This document shows, in pieces, positions 33,395-43,218 of a DNA stretch of 64,000 nt. Under the pieces are notes generated by a model. It was not told the origin of the DNA. It worked only from the letters and a program-made list of their open reading frames with translations, and searched no databases. The translations under genes and the position numbers were made by a program. Origin of the DNA: Clostridia bacterium. Its GTDB lineage: Bacteria; Bacillota; Clostridia; Oscillospirales; CAG-272. The stretch is from positions 1 to 64,000 of the forward strand of contig JAFYLH010000021.1 in assembly GCA_017537175.1 (NCBI GenBank). The letters are read 5' to 3'. The stretch's first letter is position 1; the number at the start of each line of letters is the position of its first letter.

Positions 33395-34018
33395 ATGGCA
33401 AATCTGAAGGTTGTTGATATGACCGGCAAGGGTGTCGGCGAAATGACAGTTTCTGATGCAGTATTCGCACAGGATGTTAATACCGCAGTTCTCCACGCCG
33501 CAGTTAAGATGTATCTTGCAAACCAGAGACAGGGCACACAGTCCACTCTGACCCGTACCGAGGTTTCCGGCGGCGGTAAGAAGCCCTGGAGACAGAAGGG
33601 TACAGGCCGTGCAAGACAGGGTTCCACCAGAGCACCCCAGTGGACACACGGTGGTGTGGCTCTCGGTCCTAAGCCCAGAAGCTACCGCATCTCCATGAAC
33701 AAGAAGGTTAAGAGAATCGCTATGAAGAGCGCACTCTCCGACAAGGTAGCTACAGAAAATATGATAGTAATCGACAGCATTGCTACAAACGAGTACAAGA
33801 CCAAGGTTATGGCTAACATGCTTACAGCAGTTGGTGCAGCTAAGAAGTCTCTCGTAGTTCTCGCTGAGAAGGATGAAAAGGTTGTTGCATCTCTTAGCAA
33901 CATTCCCGGTGTTAAGGTTGCTTACGTTAATACTCTTAACGTATACGACATTCTCAACGCAGGCTCCTTCGTATGCGCTAAGGCAGCTGTAGAGAAGATC
34001 GAGGAGGTATACGCATGA
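33395..34018 (+). CDS. rplD: Ribosomal protein L4 (uL4)
   Basis: 207 residues. Lines the 50S exit tunnel; in some bacteria it also represses its own S10 operon. The extended loop KPWRQKGTGRARQGSTRAP is intact. AAGGAGG precedes the ATG, and the stop overlaps the rplW start (ATGA). Confidence 0.98.
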   Translation: MANLKVVDMTGKGVGEMTVSDAVFAQDVNTAVLHAAVKMYLANQRQGTQSTLTRTEVSGGGKKPWRQKGTGRARQGSTRAPQWTHGGVALGPKPRSYRISMNKKVKRIAMKSALSDKVATENMIVIDSIATNEYKTKVMANMLTAVGAAKKSLVVLAEKDEKVVASLSNIPGVKVAYVNTLNVYDILNAGSFVCAKAAVEKIEEVYA

Positions 34019-34308
34019 ACAATTACGATGTAATCATCAAGCCCATCATCACAGAGCATTCTATGGAGATGATCGCTGATAAGAAGTACACCTTCAAGGT
34101 AGCAAAGAACGCAACCAAGCCTATGATCGCAGATGCTGTTGAGGCAGTATTCGGCGTAAAGGTTGCAAAGGTTAACACCATCAATTGTAAGTCTAAGCCC
34201 AAGAGACTCGGCGCTCGTCCTGCAGGTCGTACTGCAGAGTGGAAGAAGGCAGTAGTTACACTTAAGCCCGACTCCAAGACCATCGAGTTCTTCGACGGTA
34301 TGATGTAA
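34015..34308 (+). CDS. rplW: Ribosomal protein L23 (uL23)
   Basis: 97 residues. Sits at the tunnel exit and docks trigger factor and SRP. Begins NNYDVIIKPIITEHSME, with KKYTFKVAKNATKP and the NTINCKSKPKR loop. Start overlaps rplD by 4 nt, so translation is coupled. Confidence 0.97.
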   Translation: MNNYDVIIKPIITEHSMEMIADKKYTFKVAKNATKPMIADAVEAVFGVKVAKVNTINCKSKPKRLGARPAGRTAEWKKAVVTLKPDSKTIEFFDGMM

Positions 34309-34327
34309 TCGAAGGAGGATCTGAATA

Positions 34328-35158
34328 ATGGCAGCTAGAAAGTATAAGCCTACGACTCCGGCGAGAAGAAATATGTCTGTACCGTCTTTTGCGGAGATAA
34401 CAAAGAACTCGCCCGAAAAGAGCTTAATCAAGATCTTAAAGAAGAATGCCGGACGCAACAGCTACGGCAGAATCACCGTTCGTCATCAGGGCGGCGGTAA
34501 CAAGAAGAAGTACAGAATTATCGATTTCAAGCGCAACTACGAGGGTGCAGCTAAGGTAATCGGTATCGAGTACGACCCCAACAGAACAGCTTACATCGCA
34601 CTTCTCGAGAACGCAGAAGGCAAGAAGAGCTACATCATCGCTCCCGACGGTGTAACTGCAGGTCAGACACTTTACACAGGTGCTGATGCTGATATCAAGC
34701 CCGGTAACACACTTCCTATAGCAAACATTCCTACCGGTACCTTTATCAACAACATCGAGCTTTATCCCGGTAAGGGCGGCCAGCTTGTACGTAGTGCAGG
34801 CGCTGCAGCTCAGCTGATGGCAAAGGAAAACGGAATGGCTCAGGTTAGACTTCCCTCCGGCGAGGTTAGACTTGTTCGCCTCGACTGCAAGGCAACAATC
34901 GGTCAGATCGGTAACATCGAGCATGATACCGTTAAGATCGGTAAGGCAGGTAAGAAGCGTCATATGGGTATCCGTCCCACAGTTCGCGGTTCTGTAATGA
35001 ACCCCTGTGACCACCCTCACGGTGGTGGTGAAGGCAGATCTCCCATCGGTAGACCCGCACCTGTTACACCTTGGGGTAAGCCCGCTCTCGGTTACAAGAC
35101 CAGAAACAAGAAGGCTCGTACTGAGAAGATGATCGTAAAACACAGAAACGGTAAATAA
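34328..35158 (+). CDS. rplB: Ribosomal protein L2 (uL2)
   Basis: 276 residues. Largest core 50S protein, needed for subunit joining and peptidyl transfer. [20 protein letters not shown] near 40 and the functional [15 protein letters not shown] near 225 are intact, ending [22 protein letters not shown]. Confidence 0.98.
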   Translation: MAARKYKPTTPARRNMSVPSFAEITKNSPEKSLIKILKKNAGRNSYGRITVRHQGGGNKKKYRIIDFKRNYEGAAKVIGIEYDPNRTAYIALLENAEGKKSYIIAPDGVTAGQTLYTGADADIKPGNTLPIANIPTGTFINNIELYPGKGGQLVRSAGAAAQLMAKENGMAQVRLPSGEVRLVRLDCKATIGQIGNIEHDTVKIGKAGKKRHMGIRPTVRGSVMNPCDHPHGGGEGRSPIGRPAPVTPWGKPALGYKTRNKKARTEKMIVKHRNGK

Positions 35159-35173
35159 GGAGGAAGCGAAGTA

Positions 35174-35455
35174 ATGAGCAGAAGCTTAAAGAAGGGACCT
35201 TTCGTCGAAGCAAAGCTTTTTGAGCGCGTATGCGCAATGAACGCAGCAAACGAAAAGAAAGTCCTTAAAACATGGTCCAGAGCTTCCACCATATTCCCGG
35301 AGTTCGTTGGACACACAATCGCCGTACATGACGGCAGAAAGCATGTTCCTGTATATGTTACAGAGGACATGGTAGGACACAAGCTCGGTGAATTTGCACC
35401 CACCAGAACATACCGCGGTCATGCAGGTTCCAAGACCAGCAACAACGGTAAGTAA
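35174..35455 (+). CDS. rpsS: Ribosomal protein S19 (uS19)
   Basis: 93 residues. 30S head protein near the A site. [37 protein letters not shown] and [12 protein letters not shown] are conserved. SD AAGGAGG; 15 nt after rplB. Confidence 0.98.
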   Translation: MSRSLKKGPFVEAKLFERVCAMNAANEKKVLKTWSRASTIFPEFVGHTIAVHDGRKHVPVYVTEDMVGHKLGEFAPTRTYRGHAGSKTSNNGK

Positions 35456-35475
35456 TTTGTAGGGAGGATATAATA

Positions 35476-35811
35476 ATGGAAGCAAGAGCACATCTTAAAT
35501 ATGCCAGAATTTCTCCCCGCAAGGTTCAGATCGTTCTCGATCTGATCAGGGGTAAGGACACTGATACAGCAATGGCAATTCTCAAGAATACACCCAAGGC
35601 AGCATCCGAGCATCTTATCAAGCTGCTCAAGTCTGCTGTGGCTAATGCTGAACACAACTTCAATATGGATGGCAAGAACCTCTATGTATCCGAGTGCTTC
35701 GTATGCCCCGGCCCCACACTCAAGCGCATGATGCCCAGAGCAAAGGGTCGCGGTGACAGGATCTTAAAGAGAACCAGCCATATGACAATAGTTGTAAAAG
35801 AAAAAGAGTAA
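35476..35811 (+). CDS. rplV: Ribosomal protein L22 (uL22)
   Basis: 111 residues. Its beta-hairpin reaches the exit tunnel and is a macrolide-resistance hot spot. [18 protein letters not shown] and the tip [18 protein letters not shown] are standard. SD GGGAGGA. Confidence 0.98.
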   Translation: MEARAHLKYARISPRKVQIVLDLIRGKDTDTAMAILKNTPKAASEHLIKLLKSAVANAEHNFNMDGKNLYVSECFVCPGPTLKRMMPRAKGRGDRILKRTSHMTIVVKEKE

Positions 35812-35828
35812 GAAGGAGGCATTACCAA

Positions 35829-36740
35829 ATGGGTCAGAAAGTTAATCCGCACGGTTTACGTGTTGGCGTAATCAAAGATTGGGATTCCAGATGGTTCGCA
35901 AAGGACGAAGTTTTCGGCGATACACTGGTATCCGACTACAATCTCAGAAAGTATCTGAAGGATTCTCTTAAAGAGGCAGGCGTTCCCAAGGTTGAGATCG
36001 AACGCGACAATGAGCGTGTAAGAGTATTCATTCACTGCGCTAAGCCCGGTATGATCATCGGTCGTGGCGGCTCTGAGATCACCAAGCTCAAGGAAACCCT
36101 TGAGGCAAAGGTTGGTAAGCCTGTAGTAGTTAACGTAGTAGAAGTAAAGACTCCCGACCTCAACGCTCAGCTTGTTGCTGAGAACATCGCAGGTCAGCTC
36201 GAGCGCAGAGTTGCGTTCCGCCGTGCTATGAAGCAGTCTATCGGCAGAACCATGCGTCTCGGTGCAAAGGGTATCAAGATCTCCCTTTCCGGACGTCTTG
36301 CAGGTGCAGAAATCGCGCGTTGCGAGCACTACCACGAAGGTACTATTCCGCTTCAGACCATCCGTGCTGACATAGACTACGGTTTCTATGAAGCAAACAC
36401 AACCTACGGTAAGATCGGTATCAAGGTATGGATCTACAAGGGCGAGGTTCTTGCTGAGTCTGCAAACAGAACCAGAAGAAACACCGCTGAGAATGGCGAC
36501 AGACGCGACAACAGACGCCGCGGCGATCGCAACGGCGACCGTAGAGACAGAAATAACAACGACAGAGGAAACAGAGATTTCCGCAACAATAACAGAGGTA
36601 ACGGCAGAGGCTTTAACCGCGATGAAAAGAAGGAAGTTCGTAACTTCTCCAACAGAAATCCCGGTTTTAAGAAGCCTGTAAAGGAAGCTCCCGTTGTGGA
36701 GGCACCCGCTGCTGAAACTGCGGAAGGAGGCAACGAATAA
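35829..36740 (+). CDS. rpsC: Ribosomal protein S3 (uS3) with an Arg/Asn/Asp/Gly-rich tail
   Basis: 303 residues; the conserved S3 body ends near 217 and about 86 residues follow. It forms the mRNA entry helicase site with S4 and S5. KH-domain [11 protein letters not shown] and the C-terminal [14 protein letters not shown] are intact. The tail (about 218-303) is low complexity, with repeated RRD, RNGD, NNNRG units and then an Ala/Pro/Glu end, so it is probably disordered and RNA-binding. SD GAAGGAGG; the stop TAA overlaps the rplP ATG (TAATG). Confidence 0.97.
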   Translation: MGQKVNPHGLRVGVIKDWDSRWFAKDEVFGDTLVSDYNLRKYLKDSLKEAGVPKVEIERDNERVRVFIHCAKPGMIIGRGGSEITKLKETLEAKVGKPVVVNVVEVKTPDLNAQLVAENIAGQLERRVAFRRAMKQSIGRTMRLGAKGIKISLSGRLAGAEIARCEHYHEGTIPLQTIRADIDYGFYEANTTYGKIGIKVWIYKGEVLAESANRTRRNTAENGDRRDNRRRGDRNGDRRDRNNNDRGNRDFRNNNRGNGRGFNRDEKKEVRNFSNRNPGFKKPVKEAPVVEAPAAETAEGGNE

Positions 36741-37162
36741 TGTTAATGCCTAAGAGAGTTAAATACAGACGTGTGCACCGCGGCAGACTTAAGGGTAAGG
36801 CTTCCCGCGGCACAGAGATCGCATACGGTCAGTATGGTCTCGTTGCTACCGAGCCCGCATGGATCACCAGCAACCAGATCGAGGCAGCCCGTATCGCGAT
36901 GACCCGTTACATCCGCCGTGGCGGTAATGTATGGATCAAGATATTCCCCGACAAGCCTATCACAGAGAAGCCTGCTGAAACCCGAATGGGTTCCGGTAAG
37001 GGTTCCCCCGAGTACTGGGTAGCAGTAGTTAAGCCCGGTAGAGTAATGTTTGAGATGGACGGCGTTGCACCTGAGGTAGCTAAGGAAGCTATGCGTCTTG
37101 CTATGCACAAGCTCCCCATCAAGTGTAAGTTCGTACAGAAAGCTGTAGAAGAGGAGGCATAA
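36740..37162 (+). CDS. rplP: Ribosomal protein L16 (uL16)
   Basis: 140 residues, beginning [16 protein letters not shown] as is usual. Late-assembling 50S protein at the A-site tRNA elbow. [18 protein letters not shown] and the KLPIKCKFV end are conserved. AAGGAGG is 9 nt before ATG 36740, inside rpsC. Confidence 0.98.
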   Translation: MLMPKRVKYRRVHRGRLKGKASRGTEIAYGQYGLVATEPAWITSNQIEAARIAMTRYIRRGGNVWIKIFPDKPITEKPAETRMGSGKGSPEYWVAVVKPGRVMFEMDGVAPEVAKEAMRLAMHKLPIKCKFVQKAVEEEA

Positions 37163-37165
37163 AAA

Positions 37166-37354
37166 GTGAAGATCAATGAACTCAGAGAAATGAGTGTAGA
37201 AGCACTCGAAAAGAAGCTCGGCGAGCTCAAGCAGGAACTTTTTAACCTTCGTTTCCAGCACGCTATCAACCAGCTCGACAATCCTCACAAGATCGTAGAT
37301 GTCAAGAGAGACATCGCCCGCGTTATGACTCTTCTCAATGAGAAGAACGCGTAA
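37166..37354 (+). CDS. rpmC: Ribosomal protein L29 (uL29)
   Basis: 62 residues, GTG start at 37166 with GAGGAGG upstream. Two-helix 50S protein at the tunnel exit. [20 protein letters not shown] and [18 protein letters not shown] are typical. Confidence 0.97.
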   Translation: MKINELREMSVEALEKKLGELKQELFNLRFQHAINQLDNPHKIVDVKRDIARVMTLLNEKNA

Positions 37355-37375
37355 GGAAAGAGGAGGTAAATAGTA

Positions 37376-37636
37376 ATGGAAATGACACGTAACCTCAGAA
37401 AGACCAGAGTAGGTATGGTTGTAAGCGATAAGATGGACAAGACCATCGTAGTTGCTATTCAGGACAACGTTAAGCACCCTATGTACGGCAAGGTATTGAA
37501 GCGTACACTCAAGGTTCACGCTCATGACGAGAACAACGAGTGCGGCATCGGTGACAGAGTTACAATCATGGAGACAAGACCTCTTTCCAAGACAAAGAGA
37601 TGGAGACTTGTCAACATCGTTGAAAAAGCTAAGTAA
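37376..37636 (+). CDS. rpsQ: Ribosomal protein S17 (uS17)
   Basis: 86 residues, OB-fold primary 16S-binding protein. [20 protein letters not shown] and [18 protein letters not shown] are conserved. AGGAGG lies before ATG 37376; 48 nt separate it from rplN. Confidence 0.98.
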   Translation: MEMTRNLRKTRVGMVVSDKMDKTIVVAIQDNVKHPMYGKVLKRTLKVHAHDENNECGIGDRVTIMETRPLSKTKRWRLVNIVEKAK

Positions 37637-37684
37637 GCTAAATAGTTGCTACCAAATCATAGTAACTTACAGGAGGATAACTAA

Positions 37685-38053
37685 GTGTTACAGCAAGAAT
37701 CACGTATGAAGGTTGCCGATAATACCGGCGCCAAAGAATTATTGTGCATTCGCGTACTTGGCGGTACAGGCAGACGTTATGCTAACATCGGTGACGTTAT
37801 TGTTGCATCAGTTAAGAAGGCAGCACCCAACGGTACAGTTAAGAAGGGTGATGTTGTAAAGGCTGTTGTAGTAAGAACAGTTAAGGGCGTTAAGCGTAAT
37901 GACGGTTCCTACATCAAGTTCGACGAAAATGCAGCTATCATTATAAAAGATGACAAGACACCCCGCGGTACCCGTGTGTTTGGTCCCGTGGCAAGAGAGC
38001 TCCGTGATAAGGACTATCTTAAGATCCTTTCACTTGCACCCGAAGTACTTTAA
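37685..38053 (+). CDS. rplN: Ribosomal protein L14 (uL14)
   Basis: 122 residues, GTG start ([19 protein letters not shown]). 50S protein at the intersubunit bridge and the RsfS docking site. [19 protein letters not shown] and [13 protein letters not shown] are intact. SD AGGAGG; start of the spc gene group. Confidence 0.98.
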   Translation: MLQQESRMKVADNTGAKELLCIRVLGGTGRRYANIGDVIVASVKKAAPNGTVKKGDVVKAVVVRTVKGVKRNDGSYIKFDENAAIIIKDDKTPRGTRVFGPVARELRDKDYLKILSLAPEVL

Positions 38054-38065
38054 GGAGGAATTACA

Positions 38066-38380
38066 ATGAATAAGGTTCATGTTAGAAGAGACGACACCGT
38101 CATTGTTCTTTCCGGTGACGATAAGGGCAAGAAGGGCAAGGTTGTCGAGGTTTCCCCTAAGGAGGGAAAGGTAATCGTTAACGGTGTTCACGTTGTTTCT
38201 AAGCACACCAAGCCCCGTAAGCAGGGTGAGGCCGGCGGAATCGTAAAGGTTGAGGGCGCTATCTATGCAGATAAGGTTGCTCTTTACTGCGACAAGTGCG
38301 GCAAGGGCGTTCGCGCTAAGTACAACGAAGTTAACGGTAAGAAAGTAAGAGTTTGCGCTAAGTGCGGCAAGGAACTTTAA
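38066..38380 (+). CDS. rplX: Ribosomal protein L24 (uL24), zinc-ribbon form
   Basis: 104 residues. 50S assembly-initiator protein with a KOW motif (DDTVIVLSGDDKGKKGKV). Four cysteines at the C-terminus (YCDKCGKGV and VCAKCGKEL) give a zinc ribbon found in only some L24 proteins. SD AAGGAGG. Confidence 0.97.
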   Translation: MNKVHVRRDDTVIVLSGDDKGKKGKVVEVSPKEGKVIVNGVHVVSKHTKPRKQGEAGGIVKVEGAIYADKVALYCDKCGKGVRAKYNEVNGKKVRVCAKCGKEL

Positions 38381-38395
38381 TAGGAGGGTATAGTA

Positions 38396-38935
38396 ATGGC
38401 AAGACTTAACGATATGTACAAGGCTGAAGTTGCTCCCGCCTTAATGAAGAAGTTCAACTACAAGAGCACAATGCAGATTCCTAAGTTTGATAAGATCGTT
38501 ATCAATGTAGGTGTAGGCGATGCTAAGGATAACTCCAAGGCAATCGACTCTGTAATCACTGACATCTCTGCAATCGCAGGTCAGAAGGCAGTTCCCACCT
38601 ACGCAAAGAAGTCTGTAGCTAACTTCAAGCTCCGTGAGGGCATGAAGATCGGCGTTAAGGTTACACTCAGAGGCGAGAGAATGTACGAGTTTATGGATAG
38701 ACTCTTCAACTTCTCACTTCCCCGTGTCCGCGACTTCAAGGGTATCAATCCCAACGCCTTCGACGGTAGAGGTAACTACTCTCTCGGTCTGAAGGAACAG
38801 CTTATCTTCCCCGAGATCGAGTACGAGAAGATCGACAAGATCCGTGGTATGGATATCGCATTCGTAACAACAGCTCAGACAGATGAAGAAGCAAGAGAGC
38901 TTCTTACACTCATGGGCGCACCCTTTGCAAAGTAA
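38396..38935 (+). CDS. rplE: Ribosomal protein L5 (uL5)
   Basis: 179 residues. Binds 5S rRNA and contacts P-site t[19 protein letters not shown] near 25, [20 protein letters not shown], and [16 protein letters not shown] are conserved. SD TAGGAGG. Confidence 0.98.
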   Translation: MARLNDMYKAEVAPALMKKFNYKSTMQIPKFDKIVINVGVGDAKDNSKAIDSVITDISAIAGQKAVPTYAKKSVANFKLREGMKIGVKVTLRGERMYEFMDRLFNFSLPRVRDFKGINPNAFDGRGNYSLGLKEQLIFPEIEYEKIDKIRGMDIAFVTTAQTDEEARELLTLMGAPFAK

Positions 38936-38954
38936 TTAGAAGGAGGACGAAACA

Positions 38955-39140
38955 ATGGCTAAGAAGGCTATGGTATTAAAGCAGCAGAAGGCACAGAAGT
39001 TCTCTACAAGAGAATACAACAGATGTAAAATCTGCGGTCGTCCCCATGCTTATCTCCGCAAGTACGGTATCTGCCGTATCTGCTTCAGAGAGCTTGCATA
39101 CAAGGGCGAAATTCCCGGAGTTCGTAAAGCATCGTGGTAA
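38955..39140 (+). CDS. rpsN: Ribosomal protein S14 type Z (uS14)
   Basis: 61 residues with the zinc pattern [20 protein letters not shown]. 30S head protein. The short zinc form is standard in Gram-positive bacteria. SD AAGGAGG. It is followed by an unusual 176-nt gap before rpsH. Confidence 0.98.
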   Translation: MAKKAMVLKQQKAQKFSTREYNRCKICGRPHAYLRKYGICRICFRELAYKGEIPGVRKASW

Positions 39141-39316
39141 TCTCCACGCTCAATCGGAAGGAGCAAGGGAAGAAGTGAGTAGCTGTCTGCGAAATTCCGT
39201 GTGATGTGTACGCACAGAGCAAAGGAGCGCAGTATGGCTGCAGGCACTGCCTGCCCAGGCTAACCGCCGATACTAAGTCGCTATAAGCGGCAATTGCAAA
39301 TAGGAGGATTAGAATA
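39141..39316 (+). other. Structured 176-nt spacer between rpsN and rpsH
   Basis: No convincing gene. Hairpins include GCAGGC-ACT-GCCTGC (39240-39254), TGTG...CACA around 39200-39216, and CCGC (39264-39267) with GCGG (39287-39290). In E. coli S8 represses the spc operon by binding an rRNA-like site in the same transcript, so an S8-binding or processing element just before rpsH is plausible but unproven. Confidence 0.55.
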
Positions 39317-39712
39317 ATGCAAATGTCAGACGTAATTGCGGATATGCTTACGCGTATCAGAAACGCAGGCAACGCAAAGCACGAAACAGTTGATGTTCCC
39401 GCTTCCAACATGAAGAAGGCTATCGCCGACATTCTTGTTAACGAGGGTTACATCAAGGGATACCAGGTTGTTGAAGACGGCAAGCAGGGTATCATCAGAA
39501 TCACACTTAAGTATGTAAACAAGAAGAAGGCTATTACAGGCATCAAGCGTGTATCCAAGCCCGGTCTCCGTGTTTACTCCAACTGCGAGGATATTCCCAA
39601 GGTTATGAACGGTCTCGGAATTGCGATCATCTCCACTTCCAAGGGCATCATGACCGACAAGAAGGCTCGTTTAGAAAACGTAGGCGGCGAAGTGCTTGCC
39701 TTCGTATGGTAA
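39317..39712 (+). CDS. rpsH: Ribosomal protein S8 (uS8)
   Basis: 131 residues. Primary 16S binder of the central domain and a classical spc-operon autoregulator. [20 protein letters not shown] at the start and [20 protein letters not shown] at the end. SD TAGGAGG, ATG 39317 (a second ATG two codons later is possible). Confidence 0.98.
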   Translation: MQMSDVIADMLTRIRNAGNAKHETVDVPASNMKKAIADILVNEGYIKGYQVVEDGKQGIIRITLKYVNKKKAITGIKRVSKPGLRVYSNCEDIPKVMNGLGIAIISTSKGIMTDKKARLENVGGEVLAFVW

Positions 39713-39734
39713 TAAGATAGGGAGGATTTAGAAT

Positions 39735-40274
39735 ATGTCCAGAATTGGTAGACAGCCTATAAATGTTCCCGCAGGCGTTGAAGTTACAGTAGGCGCTGAC
39801 AACCTTGTTACCGTAAAGGGTCCCAAGGGAACACTCACACAGGCATTTAACACAGAAATGAAGATCACCGTAGACGGCGCAACAGTAGTTGTTGAGCGTC
39901 CTTCGGAGTCTAAGGAACACAAGTCTCTTCATGGCCTCACCAGAACACTTATCAACAACATGGTTGTAGGTGTAAGCCAGGGCTATTCCAAGAAGCTTGA
40001 GATCAACGGCGTAGGTTACAGAGCAGCTAAGGCTGGTAAGGTACTCCAGCTCAACCTCGGTTACTCCCACGACGTTAAGTTTGAAGATGCAGACGGCGTT
40101 ACCTTTGAGGTGCCCGATGCTAACACAATCATCGTATCCGGTATCGACAAGCAGAAGGTTGGTCAGGTTGCAGCTCTCGTAAGAGAGAAGAGACCCCCTG
40201 AACCCTACCACGGCAAGGGTATCAAGTACGCAGACGAGCATATCCGCCGCAAGGCTGGTAAGGCCGGTAAGTAA
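39735..40274 (+). CDS. rplF: Ribosomal protein L6 (uL6)
   Basis: 179 residues, two tandem L6 folds near the sarcin-ricin loop. SRIGRQPINVPAGVEV at the start, INGVGYRAAKAGK centrally, and RPPEPYHGKGIKYADE at the end are standard. SD GGGAGGA. Confidence 0.98.
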   Translation: MSRIGRQPINVPAGVEVTVGADNLVTVKGPKGTLTQAFNTEMKITVDGATVVVERPSESKEHKSLHGLTRTLINNMVVGVSQGYSKKLEINGVGYRAAKAGKVLQLNLGYSHDVKFEDADGVTFEVPDANTIIVSGIDKQKVGQVAALVREKRPPEPYHGKGIKYADEHIRRKAGKAGK

Positions 40275-40292
40275 GAAAGGAGAGGGTTTGCA

Positions 40293-40652
40293 ATGGTATC
40301 TAGAAAAGACACAAACAAGGCACGTCTTAAGAGACATGCAAGAGTCAGAGCAAAGATTTCCGGTACTCCCGAGAGACCCCGTCTTTGTGTATATCGCTCC
40401 AACGCTAACATCTCTGTACAGATCATAGACGATGTTAACGGAAACACTCTCGTTTCCGCATCCACACTCGAGAAGACCTTTACCGAATACGGCGGCAACA
40501 AGACTGCTGCTCGTGAGATCGGTAAGATCATCGCAGCAAGAGCACTTGAGAAGAATATCGACACAGTTGTATTTGACCGTGGCGGTTACCTTTATCACGG
40601 ACGTGTACTCGAGCTTGCTGAAGGCGCTCGCGAGGGCGGCCTGAAATTCTGA
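40293..40652 (+). CDS. rplR: Ribosomal protein L18 (uL18)
   Basis: 119 residues; binds 5S r[21 protein letters not shown] and [20 protein letters not shown] are conserved. SD GAAAGGAG. Confidence 0.98.
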   Translation: MVSRKDTNKARLKRHARVRAKISGTPERPRLCVYRSNANISVQIIDDVNGNTLVSASTLEKTFTEYGGNKTAAREIGKIIAARALEKNIDTVVFDRGGYLYHGRVLELAEGAREGGLKF

Positions 40653-40671
40653 GTAGGAGGAGTAATAAGAT

Positions 40672-41169
40672 ATGGCACAGAAAATAGATGCAGCTACATT
40701 GGATCTTATCGAAACCAATGTTGCTATAAAGCGTGTATCTAAGACCGTTAAGGGTGGTCGTATCATCCGTTTCACAGCGATCATGATCGTTGGTGACGGT
40801 AACGGTCACGTAGGTTACGGTTCCGGTAAGGCAGCCGAGGTTCCCGAGGCTATCCGTAAGGCAATCGAAGATGCAAAGAAGAATATGATCAAGGTATCTC
40901 TCAAGGGTACAACTATTCCCCACGAAGTTATCGGTGAGTACGGCGCAGGCAGAGTACTTCTCAAGCCCGCTGCAGAAGGTACCGGTATCATCGCAGGTGG
41001 CGTAGTTCGTAAGGTTCTTGAGGCTGCAGGTATCAAGAACATCAGAGCTAAGTGTCTGCGTTCCAACAACCCCGCAAATGTTGTTAAGGCAACATTCGAG
41101 GGCCTCAAGGCACTTCGCACCGCAGAGGAAGTTGCTGCTATCCGCGGCATCTCCGCTGATCAGTTATAA
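40672..41169 (+). CDS. rpsE: Ribosomal protein S5 (uS5)
   Basis: 165 residues. Accuracy and mRNA-entry protein of the 30S body. [20 protein letters not shown] and [20 protein letters not shown] form the S5 domain, then [27 protein letters not shown]. Confidence 0.98.
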   Translation: MAQKIDAATLDLIETNVAIKRVSKTVKGGRIIRFTAIMIVGDGNGHVGYGSGKAAEVPEAIRKAIEDAKKNMIKVSLKGTTIPHEVIGEYGAGRVLLKPAAEGTGIIAGGVVRKVLEAAGIKNIRAKCLRSNNPANVVKATFEGLKALRTAEEVAAIRGISADQL

Positions 41170-41187
41170 TAAGGAGGGTCTTTAGAA

Positions 41188-41364
41188 ATGGCTAAGATTA
41201 AAGTTACTCTCGTAAAGAGCCTCATCGGCGCTAAGCCCAATCAGAAGCTTACCGCTAAGTCCCTTGGTCTTGCTAAGATCGGTGATTACATCGAGCACGA
41301 GGACAACGCAGTTCTCGCAGGCAAGGTAAAGGTTATATCTCACCTCGTTAAAGTTGGCGAGTAA
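41188..41364 (+). CDS. rpmD: Ribosomal protein L30 (uL30)
   Basis: 58 residues, ATG 41188 with AAGGAGG upstream, stop 41362-41364. Starts MAKIKVTLVKSLIGAKPNQK and continues AKSLGLAKIGDYI; this is the usual small 50S protein encoded between rpsE and rplO. Confidence 0.96.
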   Translation: MAKIKVTLVKSLIGAKPNQKLTAKSLGLAKIGDYIEHEDNAVLAGKVKVISHLVKVGE

Positions 41365-41386
41365 ATTCTAAAAGGAGGAAAAACCA

Positions 41387-41827
41387 ATGAAGCTCCATGA
41401 ACTTTCACCCGCTCCCGGTTCTGCTAAGCCTGCATGGCGTAAGGGCAGAGGCCACGGTTCGGGTAACGGCAAGACCGCAGGTAAGGGTCACAAGGGCCAG
41501 AACGCTCGTTCCGGCGGCGGTGTTCGTCCCGGTTTTGAGGGCGGTCAGCTTCCGCTTTATAGAAAGCTTCCCAAGAGAGGATTCAACAACATCTTCTCCA
41601 AGGAATATGCTATCGTCAACGTAGAGGATCTCAACAAGTTTGAAGACGGCGCTACCGTTGATATGACAGCACTTCTTGAGTCCGGCATGCTCCGCAAGGA
41701 ACTCGACGGTCTTAAGGTTTTAGGTAATGGCGAAATTACCAAGAAGTTAACTGTTAAGGCTAAGATCTTCTCCGCATCCGCAAAAGAAAAGATCGAGGCT
41801 GCAGGAGGAAAGGCAGAGGTGATCTAA
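41387..41827 (+). CDS. rplO: Ribosomal protein L15 (uL15)
   Basis: 146 residues. Late 50S assembly protein. The glycine-rich [20 protein letters not shown] and [17 protein letters not shown] are typical. SD AAGGAGG. secY starts 1 nt after its stop codon. Confidence 0.98.
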   Translation: MKLHELSPAPGSAKPAWRKGRGHGSGNGKTAGKGHKGQNARSGGGVRPGFEGGQLPLYRKLPKRGFNNIFSKEYAIVNVEDLNKFEDGATVDMTALLESGMLRKELDGLKVLGNGEITKKLTVKAKIFSASAKEKIEAAGGKAEVI

Positions 41828-41828
41828 G

Positions 41829-43136
41829 GTGCTTAAGACATTTAAAAATGCCTGGAAGATACCGGATCTCCGCAAGAAGATACTCTTTACTATCTTCATA
41901 GTTGTTCTTTACAGACTCGGCGCGAATATTTTCGTACCCTACATCGATTCCCATGTTATGGAAGGTGTTTTCAACAACGCTGACGTAGCAGGCTCTATGT
42001 TCCAGTACCTCAACATTCTCTCCGGTTCTGCACTTTCACAGGCAACTCTCTTCGCACTTTCCATTTCTCCCTACATTACAGCATCCATCGTTATACAGCT
42101 TCTTTCTGTAGCAATCCCCGCTCTTGAGAGACTCTCCAAGGAAGGCGAGGAGGGCAAGAAGATCCTGACTCAGTGGACTCGTATAATCACCGTTGTACTT
42201 GGTCTTATAACCGCTACCGGTTATTACCTGACCATGAGAAACGGCTTCGGTCAGGGTGCAGAAATCCTTACCGATAAGGGTGTATTTGCTGCTATCGTTA
42301 TCATCGTATGCTATGTTGCAGGTACTGCACTTGTAATGTGGCTTGCAGAGCTCATCAACGAGCACGGTATCGGTAACGGTATCTCCATCATCCTTTTTGC
42401 TAACATTCTGGCAGGCTCACAGACAATAGTTCAGACTATTATCGGCTACATCACCAAGGGTCCCTGGTGGCTCGTTGTTGCAGAAATTGTTATTTTTGTA
42501 TCACTTGCTATCGTTACCTTTGTTGTATTCATCACCGAAAGTGAGAGAAGACTTCCTGTACAGTATGCAAAGAAGGTAGTTGGCCGTAAGATGTACGGCG
42601 GTCAGAGCACACATCTTCCCATCAAGCTTAATATGTCCGGCGTTATGCCTATAATCTTTGCGAACTCTATCGTGGCTCTGCCCTCGACCATCGCACTGAT
42701 CTTCCCGGCTAACGACACAACTTCTTGGTGGTATCATGTTGTAAACTTCTTCTCACCCAACGGATGGTTCTATCCCATAGCATTTGCAGTGCTTATCGTA
42801 GCATTTGCATACTTCTATATTTCGATTTCCTTCAACCCTGTTGAAGTATCCAACAATCTTAAGAAGAACGGTGGCTTCATCCCCGGTATCAGACCCGGCA
42901 GACCCACCTCCGACTATATTACAAAGGTTCTTAACAGAATCGTTCTTATGGGCGCATTCTTCCTTTGCATTATAGCTATCATTCCTATGATTGCAAACTG
43001 GGTAAGCGGCGGTGCGCTCCAGGGTATCGCATTCGGCGGTTCCTCACTGCTCATCGTTGTAGGTGTTGTACTTGAGACAGCACGCGAGATCGAGGGTCAG
43101 ATGACCATGCGTCACTACAAGGGCTTCCTTGAGTAA
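41829..43136 (+). CDS. secY: Preprotein translocase subunit SecY
   Basis: 435 residues, GTG start. The channel-forming subunit of the Sec translocon with ten membrane helices. YRLGANIFVPYID near the N-terminus, the plug region with GSALSQATLFALSISPYITA, and the cytoplasmic loops ESERRLPVQYAKKVVGRKMYG and GGFIPGIRPGRPTSDYI (SecA/ribosome contacts). SecE and SecG are not in this window. Confidence 0.98.
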   Translation: MLKTFKNAWKIPDLRKKILFTIFIVVLYRLGANIFVPYIDSHVMEGVFNNADVAGSMFQYLNILSGSALSQATLFALSISPYITASIVIQLLSVAIPALERLSKEGEEGKKILTQWTRIITVVLGLITATGYYLTMRNGFGQGAEILTDKGVFAAIVIIVCYVAGTALVMWLAELINEHGIGNGISIILFANILAGSQTIVQTIIGYITKGPWWLVVAEIVIFVSLAIVTFVVFITESERRLPVQYAKKVVGRKMYGGQSTHLPIKLNMSGVMPIIFANSIVALPSTIALIFPANDTTSWWYHVVNFFSPNGWFYPIAFAVLIVAFAYFYISISFNPVEVSNNLKKNGGFIPGIRPGRPTSDYITKVLNRIVLMGAFFLCIIAIIPMIANWVSGGALQGIAFGGSSLLIVVGVVLETAREIEGQMTMRHYKGFLE

Positions 43137-43148
43137 AATGAACGAAGC

Positions 43149-43185
43149 GATGCTGCCAAAGAGCTACGGCTCTTTGGCGGGCATC
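43149..43185 (+). other. Long GC-rich hairpin between secY and adk
   Basis: Inner perfect 10-bp arms GCCAAAGAGC (43155-43164) and GCTCTTTGGC (43169-43178) with loop TACG, extended by GATGC/GCATC (43149-43153 and 43181-43185). No T tract follows, so it is probably a processing or stability hairpin and not a terminator. Confidence 0.7.
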
Positions 43186-43218
43186 TAACCACCCAAGTAA
43201 TGAGTGGAGGAAATATTA

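Noticed and set aside
39648..40784. 378-codon antisense frame across rpsH, rplF and rplR
   Set aside because: Lies entirely opposite essential ribosomal genes and has no homology-like features.
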